Shown here one piece after another: positions 20,863 through 34,253 of a DNA stretch of 64,000 nucleotides. The DNA comes from Marthasterias glacialis (taxonomy: Eukaryota; Echinodermata; Asteroidea; Forcipulatida; Asteriidae): assembly GCA_911728455.2 (NCBI GenBank), contig OU452227.1:20555431-20619430 (forward strand), in the 5' to 3' direction. Under the pieces are notes generated by a model. It was not told the DNA's origin and ran no database searches. It worked only from the letters and a program-made list of their open reading frames with translations. The stretch's first letter is position 1. Every line of letters begins with the position of its first letter. The position numbers and the translations under genes are program-made.

Positions 20863-23840
20863 GTTGCTAAGTCTTGTTTTCACTCTGTTACAGTTTCGTG
20901 TACAAAAGTGCCATTTGACGGGCGTTTGAAGCGCATTCGGAGCAGCCCCGCTCCCTGGTAGTTTCAAAGCGGAAGATGGCCCTGGCTGGCCGGGAAAACC
21001 GGATTTTCGGATGCAGGACTATGGCAGCTACCTGCAGGTACAAGAAATTTCTCTCTAGTTCCATTATTTCTGGAGTTATTGGCCGTGGCGCTGCCGATTT
21101 CTTTATTCGGCTTTTTTCTTTCTTTTTTTGCTGGCTTCAGTCCAGCACACACGTAGCGGCCTTGGCTATTGTTGACGTACACAGAGCATGGACGTTTGCA
21201 CTGGACATCTTCGGGGTGTACTCACTCCGCGGTCCCTGGCATCCTCCCTGTTAATCCCACAGCCCCAAGACCGGCATTTTCGGAAAGCCCATGAGCAGGG
21301 CTTTCTAACAGTGTCCGACTTGTCAGTTTTCCGCCAATAATTTGGGAGATAGGGCCGTTGCTAAGTGTTGTTTTCACTCTGTTACAGTTTCGTGTACAAA
21401 AGTGCCATTAGACGGGCGTTTGAAGCGCATTCGGAGCAACCCCGCTCCCCGGTAGTTTCAAGGCGGAAGATGGCCCTGGCTGGCCGGGAAAACCGGATTG
21501 TCGGATGCAGGACTATGGCAGCTACCTGCAGGTACACGAAATTTCTCTCTAGCCCCATTATTTCTGGAGTTATTGGCCGTGGCGCTGCCGATTTCTTCTT
21601 TCGGATTTTTTTTTTTTTTTTTTTTTTTTGCTGGCTTCAGTCCAGTACACACGTAGCGGCCTTGGCTATTGTTGACGTACACAGAGCATGGCCGTTTGCA
21701 CTGGACATCTTCGGGGTGTCCTCACTCCGCGGTCCCTGGCATCCTCCCTGTTAATCCCACAGCCCCAAGACCGGCATTTTCGGAAAGCCCATGAGCAGGG
21801 CTTTCTAACAGTGTCAGACTTGTCAGTTTTCCGCCAATAATTTGGGAGATAGGGCCGTTGCTAAGTGTTGTTTTCACTCTGTTACAGTTTCGTGTACAAA
21901 AGTGCCATTAGACAGGCGTTTGAAGCGCATTCGGAGCAGCCCCGCTCCCTGGTAGTTTCAAGGCGGAAGATGTCCCTGGCTGGCTGGGAAAACCAGATTT
22001 TCGGATGCAGGACTATGGCAGCTACCTGCAGGTACAAGAAATTTCTCTCTAGCCCCATTATTTCTGGAGTTATTGGCCATGGCGCTGCCGATTTCTTTAT
22101 TCGGATTTTTTCTTTCTTTTTTTGCTGGCTTCAGTCCAGCACACACGTAGCGGCCTTGGCTATTGTTGACGTACACAGAGCATGGCCGTTTGCACTGGAC
22201 ATCTTCGGGGTGTCCTCACTCCGCGGTCCCTGGCATCCTCCCTGTTAATCCCACAGCCCCAAGACCGGCATTTTCGGAAAGCCCATGAGCAGGGCTTTTT
22301 AACAGTGTCAGACTTGTCAGTTTTCCGCCAATAATTTGGGAGATAGGGCCGTTGCTAAGTCTTGTTTTCACTCTGTTACAGTTTCGTGTACAAAAGTGCC
22401 ATTAGATGGGCGTTTGAAGCGCATTCGGAGCAGCCCCGCTCCCTGGTAGTTTCAAAGCGGAAGATGGCCCTGGCTGGCCGGGAAAACCGGATTTTCGGAT
22501 GCAGGACTATGGCAGCTACCTGCAGGTACAAGAAATTTCTCTCTAGCCCCATTATTTCTGGAGTTATTGGCCGTGGCGCTGCCGATTTCTTTATTCGGCT
22601 TTTTTCTTTCTTTTTTTGCTGGCTTCAGTCCAGCACACACGTAGCGGCCTTGGCTATTGTTGACGTACACAGAGCATGGCCGTTTGCACTGGACATCTTC
22701 GGGGTGTCCTCACTCCGCGGTCCCTGGCATCCTCCCTGTTAATCCCACAGCCCCAAGACCGGCATTTTCGGAAAGCCCATGAGCAGGGCTTTCTAACAGT
22801 GTCAGACTTGTCAGTTTTCCGCCAATAATTTGGGAGATAGGGCCGTTGCTAAGTGTTGTTTTCACTCTGTTACAGTTTCGTGTACAAAAGTGCCATTAGA
22901 CGGGCGTTTGAAGCGCATTCGGAGCAACCCCGCTCCCTGGTAGTTTCAAGGCGGAAGATGGCCCTGGCTGGCCGGGAAAACCGGATTGTCGGATGCAGGA
23001 CTATGGCAGCTACCTGCAGGTACAAGAAATTTCTCTCTAGCCCCATTATTTCTGGAGTTATTGGCCGTGGCGCTGCCGATTTCTTCTTTCGGATTTGTTT
23101 TTTTTTTTTTTTTTGCTGGCTTCAGTCCAGTACACACGTAGCGGCCTTGGCTATTGTTGACGTACACAGAGCATGGCCGTTTGCACTGGACATCTTCGGG
23201 GTGTCCTCACTCCGCGGTCCCTGGCATCCTCCCTGTTAATCCCACAGCCCCAAGACCGGCATTTTCCGAAAGCCCATGAGCAGGGCTTTCTAACAGTGTT
23301 AGACTTGTCAGTTTTCCGCCAATAATTTGGGAGATAGGGCCGTTGCTACGTCTTGTTTTCACTCTGTTACAGTTTCGTGTACAAAAGTGCCAGTAGACGG
23401 GCGTTTGAAGCGCATTCGGAGCAACCCCGCTCCCCGGTAGTTTCAAGGCGGAAGATGGCCCTGGCTGGCCGGGAAAACCGGATTGTCGGATGCAGGACTA
23501 TGGCAGCTACCTGCAGGTACACGAAATTTCTCTCTAGCCCCATTATTTCTGGAGTTATTGGCCGTGGCGCTGCCGATTTCTTCTTTCGGATTTTTTTTTT
23601 TTTTTTTTTTTTTGCTGGCTTCAGTCCAGTACACACGTAGCGGCCTTGGCTATTGTTGACGTACACAGAGCATGGCCGTTTGCACTGGACATCTTCGGGG
23701 TGTCCTCACTCCGCGGTCCCTGGCATCCTCCCTGTTAATCCCACAGCCCCAAGACCGGCATTTTCGGAAAGCCCATGAGCAGGGCTTTCTAACAGTGTCA
23801 GACTTGTCAGTTTTCCGCCAATAATTTGGGAGATAGGGCC
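20863..23840 (+). repeat. Units 43-48, alternating T-tract subfamilies
   Basis: Unit starts are 20863, 21357, 21857, 22351, 22845 and 23342. Units at 20863 and 22351 have the TTTATTCGGC, C-interrupted T tract and TTCAAAGCGG. Units at 21357, 22845 and 23342 share GGATTGTCGG, GAGCAACCCCGC and TTCTTCTTTCGGATTT. Those at 21357 and 23342 additionally share TCCCCGGTAG and GTACACGAAATTT, an identical-type pair 1985 bp (four units) apart. Confidence 0.85.
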
Positions 23841-26813
23841 GTTGCTAAGTCTTGTTTTTACTCTGTTACAGTTTCGTGTACAAAAGTGCCATTAGACAGG
23901 CGTTTGAAGCGCATTCGGATCAGCCCCGCTTCCTGGAAGTTTCAAGGCGGAAGATGGCCCTGGCTGGCCGGGAAAACCGGATTTTCGGATGCAGGACTAT
24001 TGCAGCTACCTGCAGGTACAAGAAATTTCTCTCTAGCCTCATTATTTCTGGAGTTATTGGCCGTGGCGCTGCCGACTTCTTTTTTCGTTTTTTTTTTTTT
24101 TTTTTTTTTGCTGGTTTCAGTCCAGCACACACGTAGCGGCCTTGGCTATCGTTGACCAACACAGAGCATGGCCGTTTGCACTGGACATCTTCGGGGTGTC
24201 CTCACTCCGCGGTCCCTGGCATCCTCCCTGTTAATCCCACAGCCCCAAGACCGGCATTTTCGGAAAGCCCATGAGCAGGGCTTTTTAACAGTGTCAGACT
24301 TGTCAGTTTTCCGCCAATAATTTGGGAGATAGGGCCGTTGCTAAGTCTTGTTTTCACTCTGTTACAGTTTCGTGTACAAAAGTGCCATTAGACGGGCGTT
24401 TGAAGCGCATTCGGAGCAGCCCCGCTCCCTGGTAGTTTCAAAGCGGAAGATGGCCCTGGCTGGCCGGGAAAACCGGATTTTCGGATGCAGGACTATGGCA
24501 GCTACCTGCAGGTACAAGAAATTTCTCTCTAGCCCCATTATTTCTGGAGTTATTGGCCGTGGCGCTGCCGATTTCTTTATTCGGCTTTTTTCTTTCTTTT
24601 TTTGCTGGCTTCAGTCCAGCACACACGTAGCGGCCTTGGCTATTGTTGACGTACACAGAGCATGGCCGTTTGCACTGGACATCTTCGGGGTGTCCTCACT
24701 CCGCGGTCCCTGGCATCCTCCCTGTTAATCCCACAGCCCCAAGACCGGCTTTTTCGGAAAGCCCATGAGCAGGGCTTTCTAACAGTGTCCGACTTGTCAG
24801 TTTTCCGCCAATAATTTGGGAGATAGGGCCGTTGCTAAGTGTTGTTTTCACTCTGTTACAGTTTCGTGTACAAAAGTGCCATTAGACGGGCGTTTGAAGC
24901 GCATTCGGAGCAACCCCGCTCCCTGGTAGTTTCAAGGCGGAAGATGGCCCTGGCTGGCCGGGAAAACCGGATTGTCGGATGCAGGACTATGGCAGCTACC
25001 TGCAGGTACAAGAAATTTCTCTCTAGCCCCATTATTTCTGGAGTTATTGGCCGTGGCGCTGCCGATTTCTTCTTTCGGATTTTTTTTTTTTTTTTTTTTT
25101 GCTGGCTTCAGTCCAGTACACAAGTAGCGGCCTTGGCTATTGTTGACGTACACAGAGCATGGCCGTTTGCACTGGACATCTTCGGGGTGTCCTCACTCCG
25201 CGGTCCCTGGCATCCTCCCTGTTAATCCCACAGCCCCAAGACCGGCATTTTCGGAAAGCCCATGAGCAGGGCTTTCTAACAGTGTCCGACTTGTCAGTTT
25301 TCCGCCAATAACTTGGGAGATAGGGCCGTTGCTAAGTCTTGTTTTTACTCTGTTACAGTTTCGTGTACAAAAGTGCCATTAGACAGGCGTTTGAAGCGCA
25401 TTCGGATCAGCCCCGCTTCCTGGAAGTTTCAAGGCGGAAGATGGCCCTGGCTGGCCGGGAAAACCGGATTTTCGGATGCAGGACTATTGCAGCTACCTGC
25501 AGGTACAAGAAATTTCTTTCTAGCCTCATTATTTCTGGAGTTATTGGCCGTGGCGCTGCCGACTTCTTTTTTCGTTTTTTTTTTTTTTTTTTTTTTTGCT
25601 GGTTTCAGTCCAGCACACACGTAGCGGCCTTGGCTATTGTTGACGTACACAGAGCATGGCCGTTTGCACTGGACATCTTCGGGGTGTCCTCACTCCGCGG
25701 TCCCTGGCATCCTCCCTGTTAATCCCACAGCCCCAAGACCGGCATTTTCGGAAAGCCCATGAACAGGGCTTTTTAACAGTGTCAGACTTGTCAGTTTTCC
25801 GCCAATAATTTGGGAGATAGGGCCGTTGCTAAGTGTTGTTTTCACTCTGTTACAGTTTCGTGTACAAAAGTGCCATTAGACGGGCGTTTGAAGCGCATTC
25901 GGAGCAGCCCCGCTCCCTGGTAGTTTCAAAGCGGAAGATGGCCCTGGCTGGCCGGGAAAACCGGATTTTCGGATGCAGGACTATGGCAGCTACCTGCAGG
26001 TACAAGAAATTTCTCTCTAGCCCCATTATTTCTGGAGTTATTGGCCGTGGCGCTGCCGATTTCTTTATTCGGCTTTTTTTTTTTTTTTTTTTTGCTGGCT
26101 TCAGTCCAGCACACACGTAGCGGCCTTGGCTATTGTTGACGTACACAGAGCATGGCCGTTTGCACTGGACATCTTCGGGGTGTCCTCACTCCGCGGTCCC
26201 TGGCATCCTCCCTGTTCATCCCACAGCCCCAAGACCGGCATTTTCGGAAAGCCCATGAGCAGGGCTTTCTAACAGTGTCAGACTTGTCAGTTTTCCGCCA
26301 ATAATTTGGGAGATAGGGCCGTTGCTAAGTGTTGTTTTCACTCTGTTACAGTTTCGTGTACAAAAGTGCCATTAGACGGGCGTTTGAAGCGCATTCGGAG
26401 CAACCCCGCTCCCTGGTAGTTTCAAGGCGGAAGATGGCCCTGGCTGGCCGAGAAAACCAAATTTTCGGATGCAGGACTATGGCAGCTACCTGCAGGTACA
26501 AGAAATTTCTCTCTAGTCCCATTATTTCTGGAGTTATTGGCCATGGTGCTAACGACTTCTTTATTCAGCTTTTTTTTTCTTTTTTTGCTGGCTTCAGTCC
26601 AGCACACACGTAGCGGCCTTGGCTATTGTTGACGTACACAGAGCATGGCCGTTTGCACTGGACATCTTCGGGGTGTCCTCACTCCGCGGTCCCTGGCATC
26701 CTCCCTGTTAATCCCACAGCCCCAAGACCGGCATTTTCGGAAAGCCCATGAGCAGGGCTTTCTAACAGTGTCAGACTTGTCAGTTTTCCGCCAATAATTT
26801 GGGAGATAGGGCC
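23841..26813 (+). repeat. Three-unit higher-order steps (units 49-51 and 52-54)
   Basis: Unit starts are 23841, 24337, 24831, 25328, 25825 and 26321. The marker GGATCAGCCCCGCTTCCTGG occurs at units 23841 and 25328, and again at 26814, giving a 1487-bp, three-unit period. Each marker unit is followed by a TTCAAAGCGG unit with TTTATTCGGC. The third unit varies: a GGATTGTCGG unit at 24831, but a unit with CCATGGTGCTAACGAC and TTTATTCAGC at 26321. Confidence 0.85.
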
Positions 26814-29287
26814 GTTGCTAAGTCTTGTTTTTACTCTGTTACAGTTTCGTGTACAAAAGTGCCATTAGACAGGCGTTTGAAGCGCATTCGGATCAGCCCC
26901 GCTTCCTGGAAGTTTCAAGGCGGAAGATGGCCCTGGCTGGCCGGGAAAACCGGATTTTCGGATGCAAGACTATGGCAGCTACCTGCAGGTATAAGAAATT
27001 TCTTTCTAGCCTCATTATTTCTGGAGTTATTGGCCGTGGCGCTGCCGACTTCTTTTTTCGTTTTTTTTTTTTTTTTTTTTTTTGCTGGTTTCAGTCCAGC
27101 ACACACGTACCGGCCTTGGCTATCGTTGACCAACACAGAGCATGGCCGTTTGCACTGGACATCTTCGGGGTGTCCTCACTCCGCGGTCCCTGGCATCCTC
27201 CCTGTTAATCCCACAGCCCCAAGACCGGTATTTTCGGAAAGCCCATGAGCAGGGCTTTCTAACAGTGTCAGACTTGTCAGTTTTCCGCCAATAATTTGGG
27301 AGATAGGGCCGTTACTAAGTGTTGTTTTCACTCTGTTACAGTTTCGTGTACAAAAGTGCCATTAGACAGGCGTTTGAAGCGCATTCGGAGCAGCCCCGCT
27401 CCCTGGTAGTTTCAAAGCGGAAGATGGCCCTGGCTGGCCGGGAAAACCGGATTTTCGGATGCAGGACTATGGCAGCTACCTGCAGGTACAAGAAATTTCT
27501 CTCTAGCCCCATTATTTCTGGAGTTATTGGCCGTGGCGCTGCCGATTTCTTTATTCGGCTTTTTTCTTTCTTTTTTTGCTGGCTTCAGTCCAGCACACAC
27601 GTAGCGGCCTTGGTTATTGTTGACGTACACAGAGCATGGCCGTTTGCACTGGACATCTTCGGGGTGTCCTCACTCCGCGGTCCCTGGCATCCTCCCTGTT
27701 AATCCCACAGCCCCAAGACCGGCATTTTCGGAAAGCCCATGAGCAGGGCTTTTTAACAGTGTCAGACTTGTCAGTTTTCCGCCAATAATTTGGGAGATAG
27801 GGCCGTTGCTAAGTCTTGTTTTCACTCTGTTACAGTTTCGTGTACAAAAGTGCCATTAGACGGGCTTTTGAAGCGCATTCGGAGCAGCCCCGCTCCCTGG
27901 TAGTTTCAAAGCGGAAGATGGCCCTGGCTGGCCGGGAAAACCAGATTTTCGGATGCGGGACTATGGCAGCTACCTGCAGGTACAAGAAATTTCTCTCTAG
28001 TCCCATTATTTCTGGAGTTATTGGCCATGGTGCTAACGACTTCTTTATTCAGCTTTTTTTTCTTTTTTTGCTGGCTTCAGTCCAGCACACACGTAGCGGC
28101 CTTGGCTATTGTTGACGTACACAGAGCATGGCCGTTTGCACTGGACATCTTCGGGGTGTCCTCACTCCGCGGTCCCTGGCATCCTCCCTGTTAATCCCAC
28201 AGCCCCAAGACCGGCATTTTCGGAAAGCCCATGAGCAGGGCTTTCTAACAGTGTCAGACTTGTCAGTTTTCCGCCAATAATTTGGGAGATAGGGCCGTTG
28301 CTAAGTCTTGTTTTCACTCTGTTACAGTTTCGTGTACAAAAGTGCCATTAGACAGGCGTTTGAAGCGCATTCGGAGCAGCCCCGCTCCCTGGTAGTTTCA
28401 AGGCGGAAGATGGCCCTGGCTGGCCGGGAAAACCGAATTTTCGGATACAGGACTGAGGCAGCAACCTGCAGGTACAAGAAATTTCTCTCTAGCCCCATTA
28501 TTTCTGGAGTTATTGGCCGTGGCGCTGCCGACTTCTTTTTTCTTTTTTTTTTTTTTTTTTTTTTTTTGCTGGCTTCAGTCCAGCACACACGTAGCGGCCT
28601 TGGCTATTGTTGACGTACACAGAGCATGGCCGTTTGCACTGGACATCTTCGGGGTGTCCTCACTCCGCGGTCCCTGGCATCCTCCCTGTTAATCCCACAG
28701 CCCCTAGACCGGCATTTTCGGAAAGCCCATGAGCAGGGCTTTCTAACAGTGTCAGACTTGTCAGTTTTCCGCCAATAATTTGGGAGATAGGGCCGTTGCT
28801 AAGTCTTGTTTTCACTCTGTTACAGTTTCGTGTACAAAAGTGCCATTAGACAGGCGTTTGAAGCGCATTCGGAGCAGCCCCGCTCCCTGGTAGTTTCAAG
28901 GCGGAAGATGGCCCTGGCTGGCCGGGAAAACTTGATTTTCGGATGCAGGACTATGGCAGCTACCTGCAGGTACAAGAAATTTCTCTCTAGCCCCATTATT
29001 ACTGGAGTTATTGGCCATGGTGCTAACGACTTCTTTATTCAGCTTTTTTTTTCTTTTTTTGCTGGCTTCAGTCCAGCACACATGTAGCGGCCTTGGCTAT
29101 TGTTGACGTACACAGAGCATGGCCGTTTGCACTGGACATCTTCGGGGTGTCCTCACTCCGCGGTCCCTGGCATCCTCCCTGTTAATCCCACAGCCCCAAG
29201 ACCGCCATTTTCGGAAAGCCCATGAGCAGGGCTTTCTAACAGTGTCAGACTTGTCAGTTTTCCGCCAATAATTTGGGAGATAGGGCC
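26814..29287 (+). repeat. Five-unit block, first copy (units 55-59)
   Basis: Unit starts are 26814, 27311, 27805, 28297 and 28795. Diagnostic variants in order: GTATAAGAAATTTCTTTC with TTGACCAACACAG; GTTACTAAGTG with GGTTATTG; GGGCTTTTGAAG with GATGCGGGAC; GACTGAGGCAGCAACC; AACTTGATTTTC with CCATGGTGCTAACGAC. All five recur at an offset of 2474 bp. Confidence 0.92.
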
Positions 29288-31761
29288 GTTGCTAAGTCTT
29301 GTTTTTACTCTGTTACAGTTTCGTGTACAAAAGTGCCATTAGACAGGCGTTTGAAGCGCATTCGGATCAGCCCCGCTTCCTGGAAGTTTCAAGGCGGAAG
29401 ATGGCCCTGGCTGGCCGGGAAAACCGGATTTTCGGATGCAAGACTATGGCAGCTACCTGCAGGTATAAGAAATTTCTTTCTAGCCTCATTATTTCTGGAG
29501 TTATTGGCCGTGGCGCTGCCGACTTCTTTTTTCGTTTTTTTTTTTTTTTTTTTTTTTGCTGGTTTCAGTCCAGCACACACGTACCGGCCTTGGCTATCGT
29601 TGACCAACACAGAGCATGGCCGTTTGCACTGGACATCTTCGGGGTGTCCTCACTCCGCGGTCCCTGGCATCCTCCCTGTTAATCCCACAGCCCCAAGACC
29701 GGCATTTTCGGAAAGCCCATGAGCAGGGCTTTCTAACAGTGTCAGACTTGTCAGTTTTCCGCCAATAATTTGGGAGATAGGGCCGTTACTAAGTGTTGTT
29801 TTCACTCTGTTACAGTTTCGTGTACAAAAGTGCCATTAGACAGGCGTTTGAAGCGCATTCGGAGCAGCCCCGCTCCCTGGTAGTTTCAAAGCGGAAGATG
29901 GCCCTGGCTGGCCGGGAAAACCGGATTTTCGGATGCAGGACTATGGCAGCTACCTGCAGGTACAAGAAATTTCTCTCTAGCCCCATTATTTCTGGAGTTA
30001 TTGGCCGTGGCGCTGCCGATTTCTTTATTCGGCTTTTTTCTTTCTTTTTTTGCTGGCTTCAGTCCAGCACACACGTAGCGGCCTTGGTTATTGTTGACGT
30101 ACACAGAGCATGGCCGTTTGCACTGGACATCTTCGGGGTGTCCTCACTCCGCGGTCCCTGGCATCCTCCCTGTTAATCCCACAGCCCCAAGACCGGCATT
30201 TTCGGAAAGCCCATGAGCAGGGCTTTTTAACAGTGTCAGACTTGTCAGTTTTCCGCCAATAATTTGGGAGATAGGGCCGTTGCTAAGTCTTGTTTTCACT
30301 CTGTTACAGTTTCGTGTACAAAAGTGCCATTAGACGGGCTTTTGAAGCGCATTCGGAGCAGCCCCGCTCCCTGGTAGTTTCAAAGCGGAAGATGGCCCTG
30401 GCTGGCCGGGAAAACCAGATTTTCGGATGCGGGACTATGGCAGCTACCTGCAGGTACAAGAAATTTCTCTCTAGTCCCATTATTTCTGGAGTTATTGGCC
30501 ATGGTGCTAACGACTTCTTTATTCAGCTTTTTTTTCTTTTTTTGCTGGCTTCAGTCCAGCACACACGTAGCGGCCTTGGCTATTGTTGACGTACACAGAG
30601 CATGGCCGTTTGCACTGGACATCTTCGGGGTGTCCTCACTCCGCGGTCCCTGGCATCCTCCCTGTTAATCCCACAGCCCCAAGACCGGCATTTTCGGAAA
30701 GCCCATGAGCAGGGCTTTCTAACAGTGTCAGACTTGTCAGTTTTCCGCCAATAATTTGGGAGATAGGGCCGTTGCTAAGTCTTGTTTTCACTCTGTTACA
30801 GTTTCGTGTACAAAAGTGCCATTAGACAGGCGTTTGAAGCGCATTCGGAGCAGCCCCGCTCCCTGGTAGTTTCAAGGCGGAAGATGGCCCTGGCTGGCCG
30901 GGAAAACCGAATTTTCGGATGCAGGACTGAGGCAGCAACCTGCAGGTACAAGAAATTTCTCTCTAGCCCCATTATTTCTGGAGTTATTGGCCGTGGCGCT
31001 GCCGACTTCTTTTTTCTTTTTTTTTTTTTTTTTTTTTTTTTGCTGGCTTCAGTCCAGCACACACGTAGCGGCCTTGGCTATTGTTGACGTACACAGAGCA
31101 TGGCCGTTTGCACTGGACATCTTCGGGGTGTCCTCACTCCGCGGTCCCTGGCATCCTCCCTGTTAATCCCACAGCCCCTAGACCGGCATTTTCGGAAAGC
31201 CCATGAGCAGGGCTTTCTAACAGTGTCAGACTTGTCAGTTTTCCGCCAATAAGTTGGGAGATAGGGCCGTTGCTAAGTCTTGTTTTCACTCTGTTACAGT
31301 TTCGTGTACAAAAGTGCCATTAGACAGGCGTTTGAAGCGCATTCGGAGCAGCCCCGCTCCCTGGTAGTTTCAAGGCGGAAGATGGCCCTGGCTGGCCGGG
31401 AAAACTTGATTTTCGGATGCAGGACTATGGCAGCTACCTGCAGGTACAAGAAATTTCTCTCTAGCCCCATTATTACTGGAGTTATTGGCCATGGTGCTAA
31501 CGACTTCTTTATTCAGCTTTTTTTTTCTTTTTTTGCTGGCTTCAGTCCAGCACACATGTAGCGGCCTTGGCTATTGTTGACGTACACAGAGCATGGCCGT
31601 TTGCACTGGACATCTTCGGGGTGTCCTCACTCCGCGGTCCCTGGCATCCTCCCTGTTAATCCCACAGCCCCAAGACCGGCATTTTCGGAAAGCCCATGAG
31701 CAGGGCTTTTTAACAGTGTCAGACTTGTCAGTTTTCCGCCAATAATTTGGGAGATAGGGCC
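29288..31761 (+). repeat. Five-unit block, second copy (units 60-64)
   Basis: Unit starts are 29288, 29785, 30279, 30771 and 31269, each 2474 bp after its partner. Visible differences from the first copy are few, such as GGATGCAGGACTGAGG here versus GGATACAGGACTGAGG near 28443, and AATAAGTTGGG versus AATAATTTGGG near 31251. The match suggests a recent duplication. Confidence 0.92.
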
Positions 31762-32500
31762 GTTGCTAAGTCTTGTTTTCACTCTGTTACAGTTTCGTGT
31801 ACAAAAGTGCCATTAGACGGGCTTTTGAAGCGCATTCGGAGCAGCCCCGCTCCCTGGTAGTTTCAAAGCGGAAGATGGCCCTGGCTGGCCGGGAAAACCA
31901 GATTTTCGGATGCGGGACTATGGCAGCTACCTGCAGGTACAAGAAATTTCTCTCTAGTCCCATTATTTCTGGAGTTATTGGCCATGGTGCTAACGACTTC
32001 TTTATTCAGCTTTTTTTTTCTTTTTTTGCTGGCTTCAGTCCAGCACACACGTAGCGGCCTTGGCTATTGTTGACGTACACAGAGCATGGCCGTTTGCACT
32101 GGACATCTTCGGGGTGTCCTCACTCCGCGGTCCCTGGCATCCTCCCTGTTAATCCCACAGCCCCTAGACCGGCATTTTCGGAAAGCCCATGAGCAGGGCT
32201 TTCTAACAGTGTCAGACTTGTCAGTTTTCCGCCAATAATTTGGGAGATAGGGCCGTTGCTAAGTCTTGTTTTCACTCTGTTACAGTTTCGTGTACAAAAG
32301 TGCCATTAGACAGGCGTTTGAAGCGCATTCGGAGCAGCCCCGCTCCCTGGTAGTTTCAAGGCGGAAGATGGCCCTGGCTGGCCGGGAAAACTTGATTTGC
32401 GGATGCAGGACTATGGCAGCTACCTGCAGGTACAAGAAATTTCTCTCTAGCCCCATTATTACTGGAGTTATTGGCCATGGCGCTGCCGACTTTTTTTTTC

Positions 32501-32535
<35 letters not shown>

Positions 32536-33995
32536 GCTTCAGTCCAGCACACACGTAGCGGCCTTGGCTATTGTTGACGTACACAGAGCATGGCCGTTTG
32601 CACTGGACATCTTCGGGGTGTCCTCACTCCGCGGTCCCTGGCATCCTCCCTGTTAATCCCACAGCCCCAAGACCGCCATTTTCGGAAAGCCCATGAGCAG
32701 GGCTTTCTAACAGTGTCAGACTTGTCAGTTTTCCGCCAATAATTTGGGAGATAGGGCCGTTGCTAAGTCTTGTTTTTACTCTGTTACAGTTTCGTGTACA
32801 AAAGTGCCATTAGACAGGCGTTTGAAGCGCATTCGGATCAGCCCCGCTTCCTGGAAGTTTCAAGGCGGAAGATGGCCCTGGCTGGCCGGGAAAACCGGAT
32901 TTTCGGATGCAAGACTATGGCAGCTACCTGCAGGTATAAGAAATTTCTTTCTAGCCTCATTATTTCTGGAGTTATTGGCCGTGGCGCTGCCGACTTCTTT
33001 TTTCGTTTGTTTTTTTTTTTTTTTTTTTGCTGGTTTCAGTCCAGCACACACGTACCGGCCTTGGCTATCGTTGACCAACACAGAGCATGGCCGTTTGCAC
33101 TGGACATCTTCGGGGTGTCCTCACTCCGCGGTCCCTGGCATCCTCCCTGTTAATCCCACAGCCCCAAGACCGCCATTTTCGGAAAGCCCATGAGCAGGGC
33201 TTTCTAACAGTGTCAGACTTGTCAGTTTTCCGCCAATAATTTGGGAGATAGGGCCGTTACTAAGTGTTGTTTTCACTCTGTTACAGTTTCGTGTACAAAA
33301 GTGCCATTAGACAGGCGTTTGAAGCGCATTCGGAGCAGCCCCGCTCCCTGGTAGTTTCAAAGCGGAAGATGGCCCTGGCTGGCCGGGAAAACCGGATTTT
33401 CGGATGCAGGACTATGGCAGCTACCTGCAGGTACAAGAAATTTCTCTCTAGCCCCATTATTTCTGGAGTTATTGGCCGTGGCGCTGCCGATTTCTTTATT
33501 CGGCTTTTTTCTTTCTTTTTTTGCTGGCTTCAGTCCAGCACACACGTAGCGGCCTTGGCTATTGTTGACGTACACAGAGCATGGCCGTTTGCACTGGACA
33601 TCTTCGGGGTGTCCTCACTCCGCGGTCCCTGGCATCCTCCCTGTTAATCCCACAGCCCCTAGACCGGCATTTTCGGAAAGCCCATGAGCAGGGCTTTCTA
33701 ACAGTGTCAGACTTGTCAGTTTTCCGCCAATAATTTGGGAGATAGGGCCGTTGCTAAGTCTTGTTTTCACTCTGTTACAGTTTCGTGTACAAAAGTGCCA
33801 TTAGACAGGCGTTTGAAGCGCATTCGGAGCAGCCCCGCTCCCTGGTAGTTTCAAGGCGGAAGATGGCCCTGGCTGGCCGGGAAAACTTGATTTTCGGATG
33901 CAGGACTATGGCAGCTACCTGCAGGTACAAGAAATTTCTCTCTAGCCCCATTATTACTGGAGTTATTGGCCATGGCGCTGCCGACTTTTTTTTTC

Positions 33996-34030
<35 letters not shown>

Positions 34031-34253
34031 GCTTCAGTCCAGCACACACGTAGCGGCCTTGGCTATTGTTGACGTACACAGAGCATGGCCGTTTGCACTG
34101 GACATCTTCGGGGTGTCCTCACTCCGCGGTCCCTGGCATCCTCCCTGTTAATCCCACAGCCCCAAGACCGCCATTTTCGGAAAGCCCATGAGCAGGGCTT
34201 TCTAACAGTGTCAGACTTGTCAGTTTTCCGCCAATAATTTTGGAGATAGGGCC
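31762..34253 (+). repeat. Shuffled third copy of the five-unit block (units 65-69)
   Basis: Unit starts are 31762, 32255, 32759, 33256 and 33750. The unit types are those of the preceding block but in another order: the GATGCGGGAC type, the AACTTGATTT type joined to a long pure T tract, the GTATAAG/TTGACCAACACAG type, the GTTACTAAGTG type, then another AACTTGATTT unit. Units at 32255 and 33750 are the longest in the window (504 bp) because of long T runs. This is what unequal exchange inside a repeated block would leave. Confidence 0.85.
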
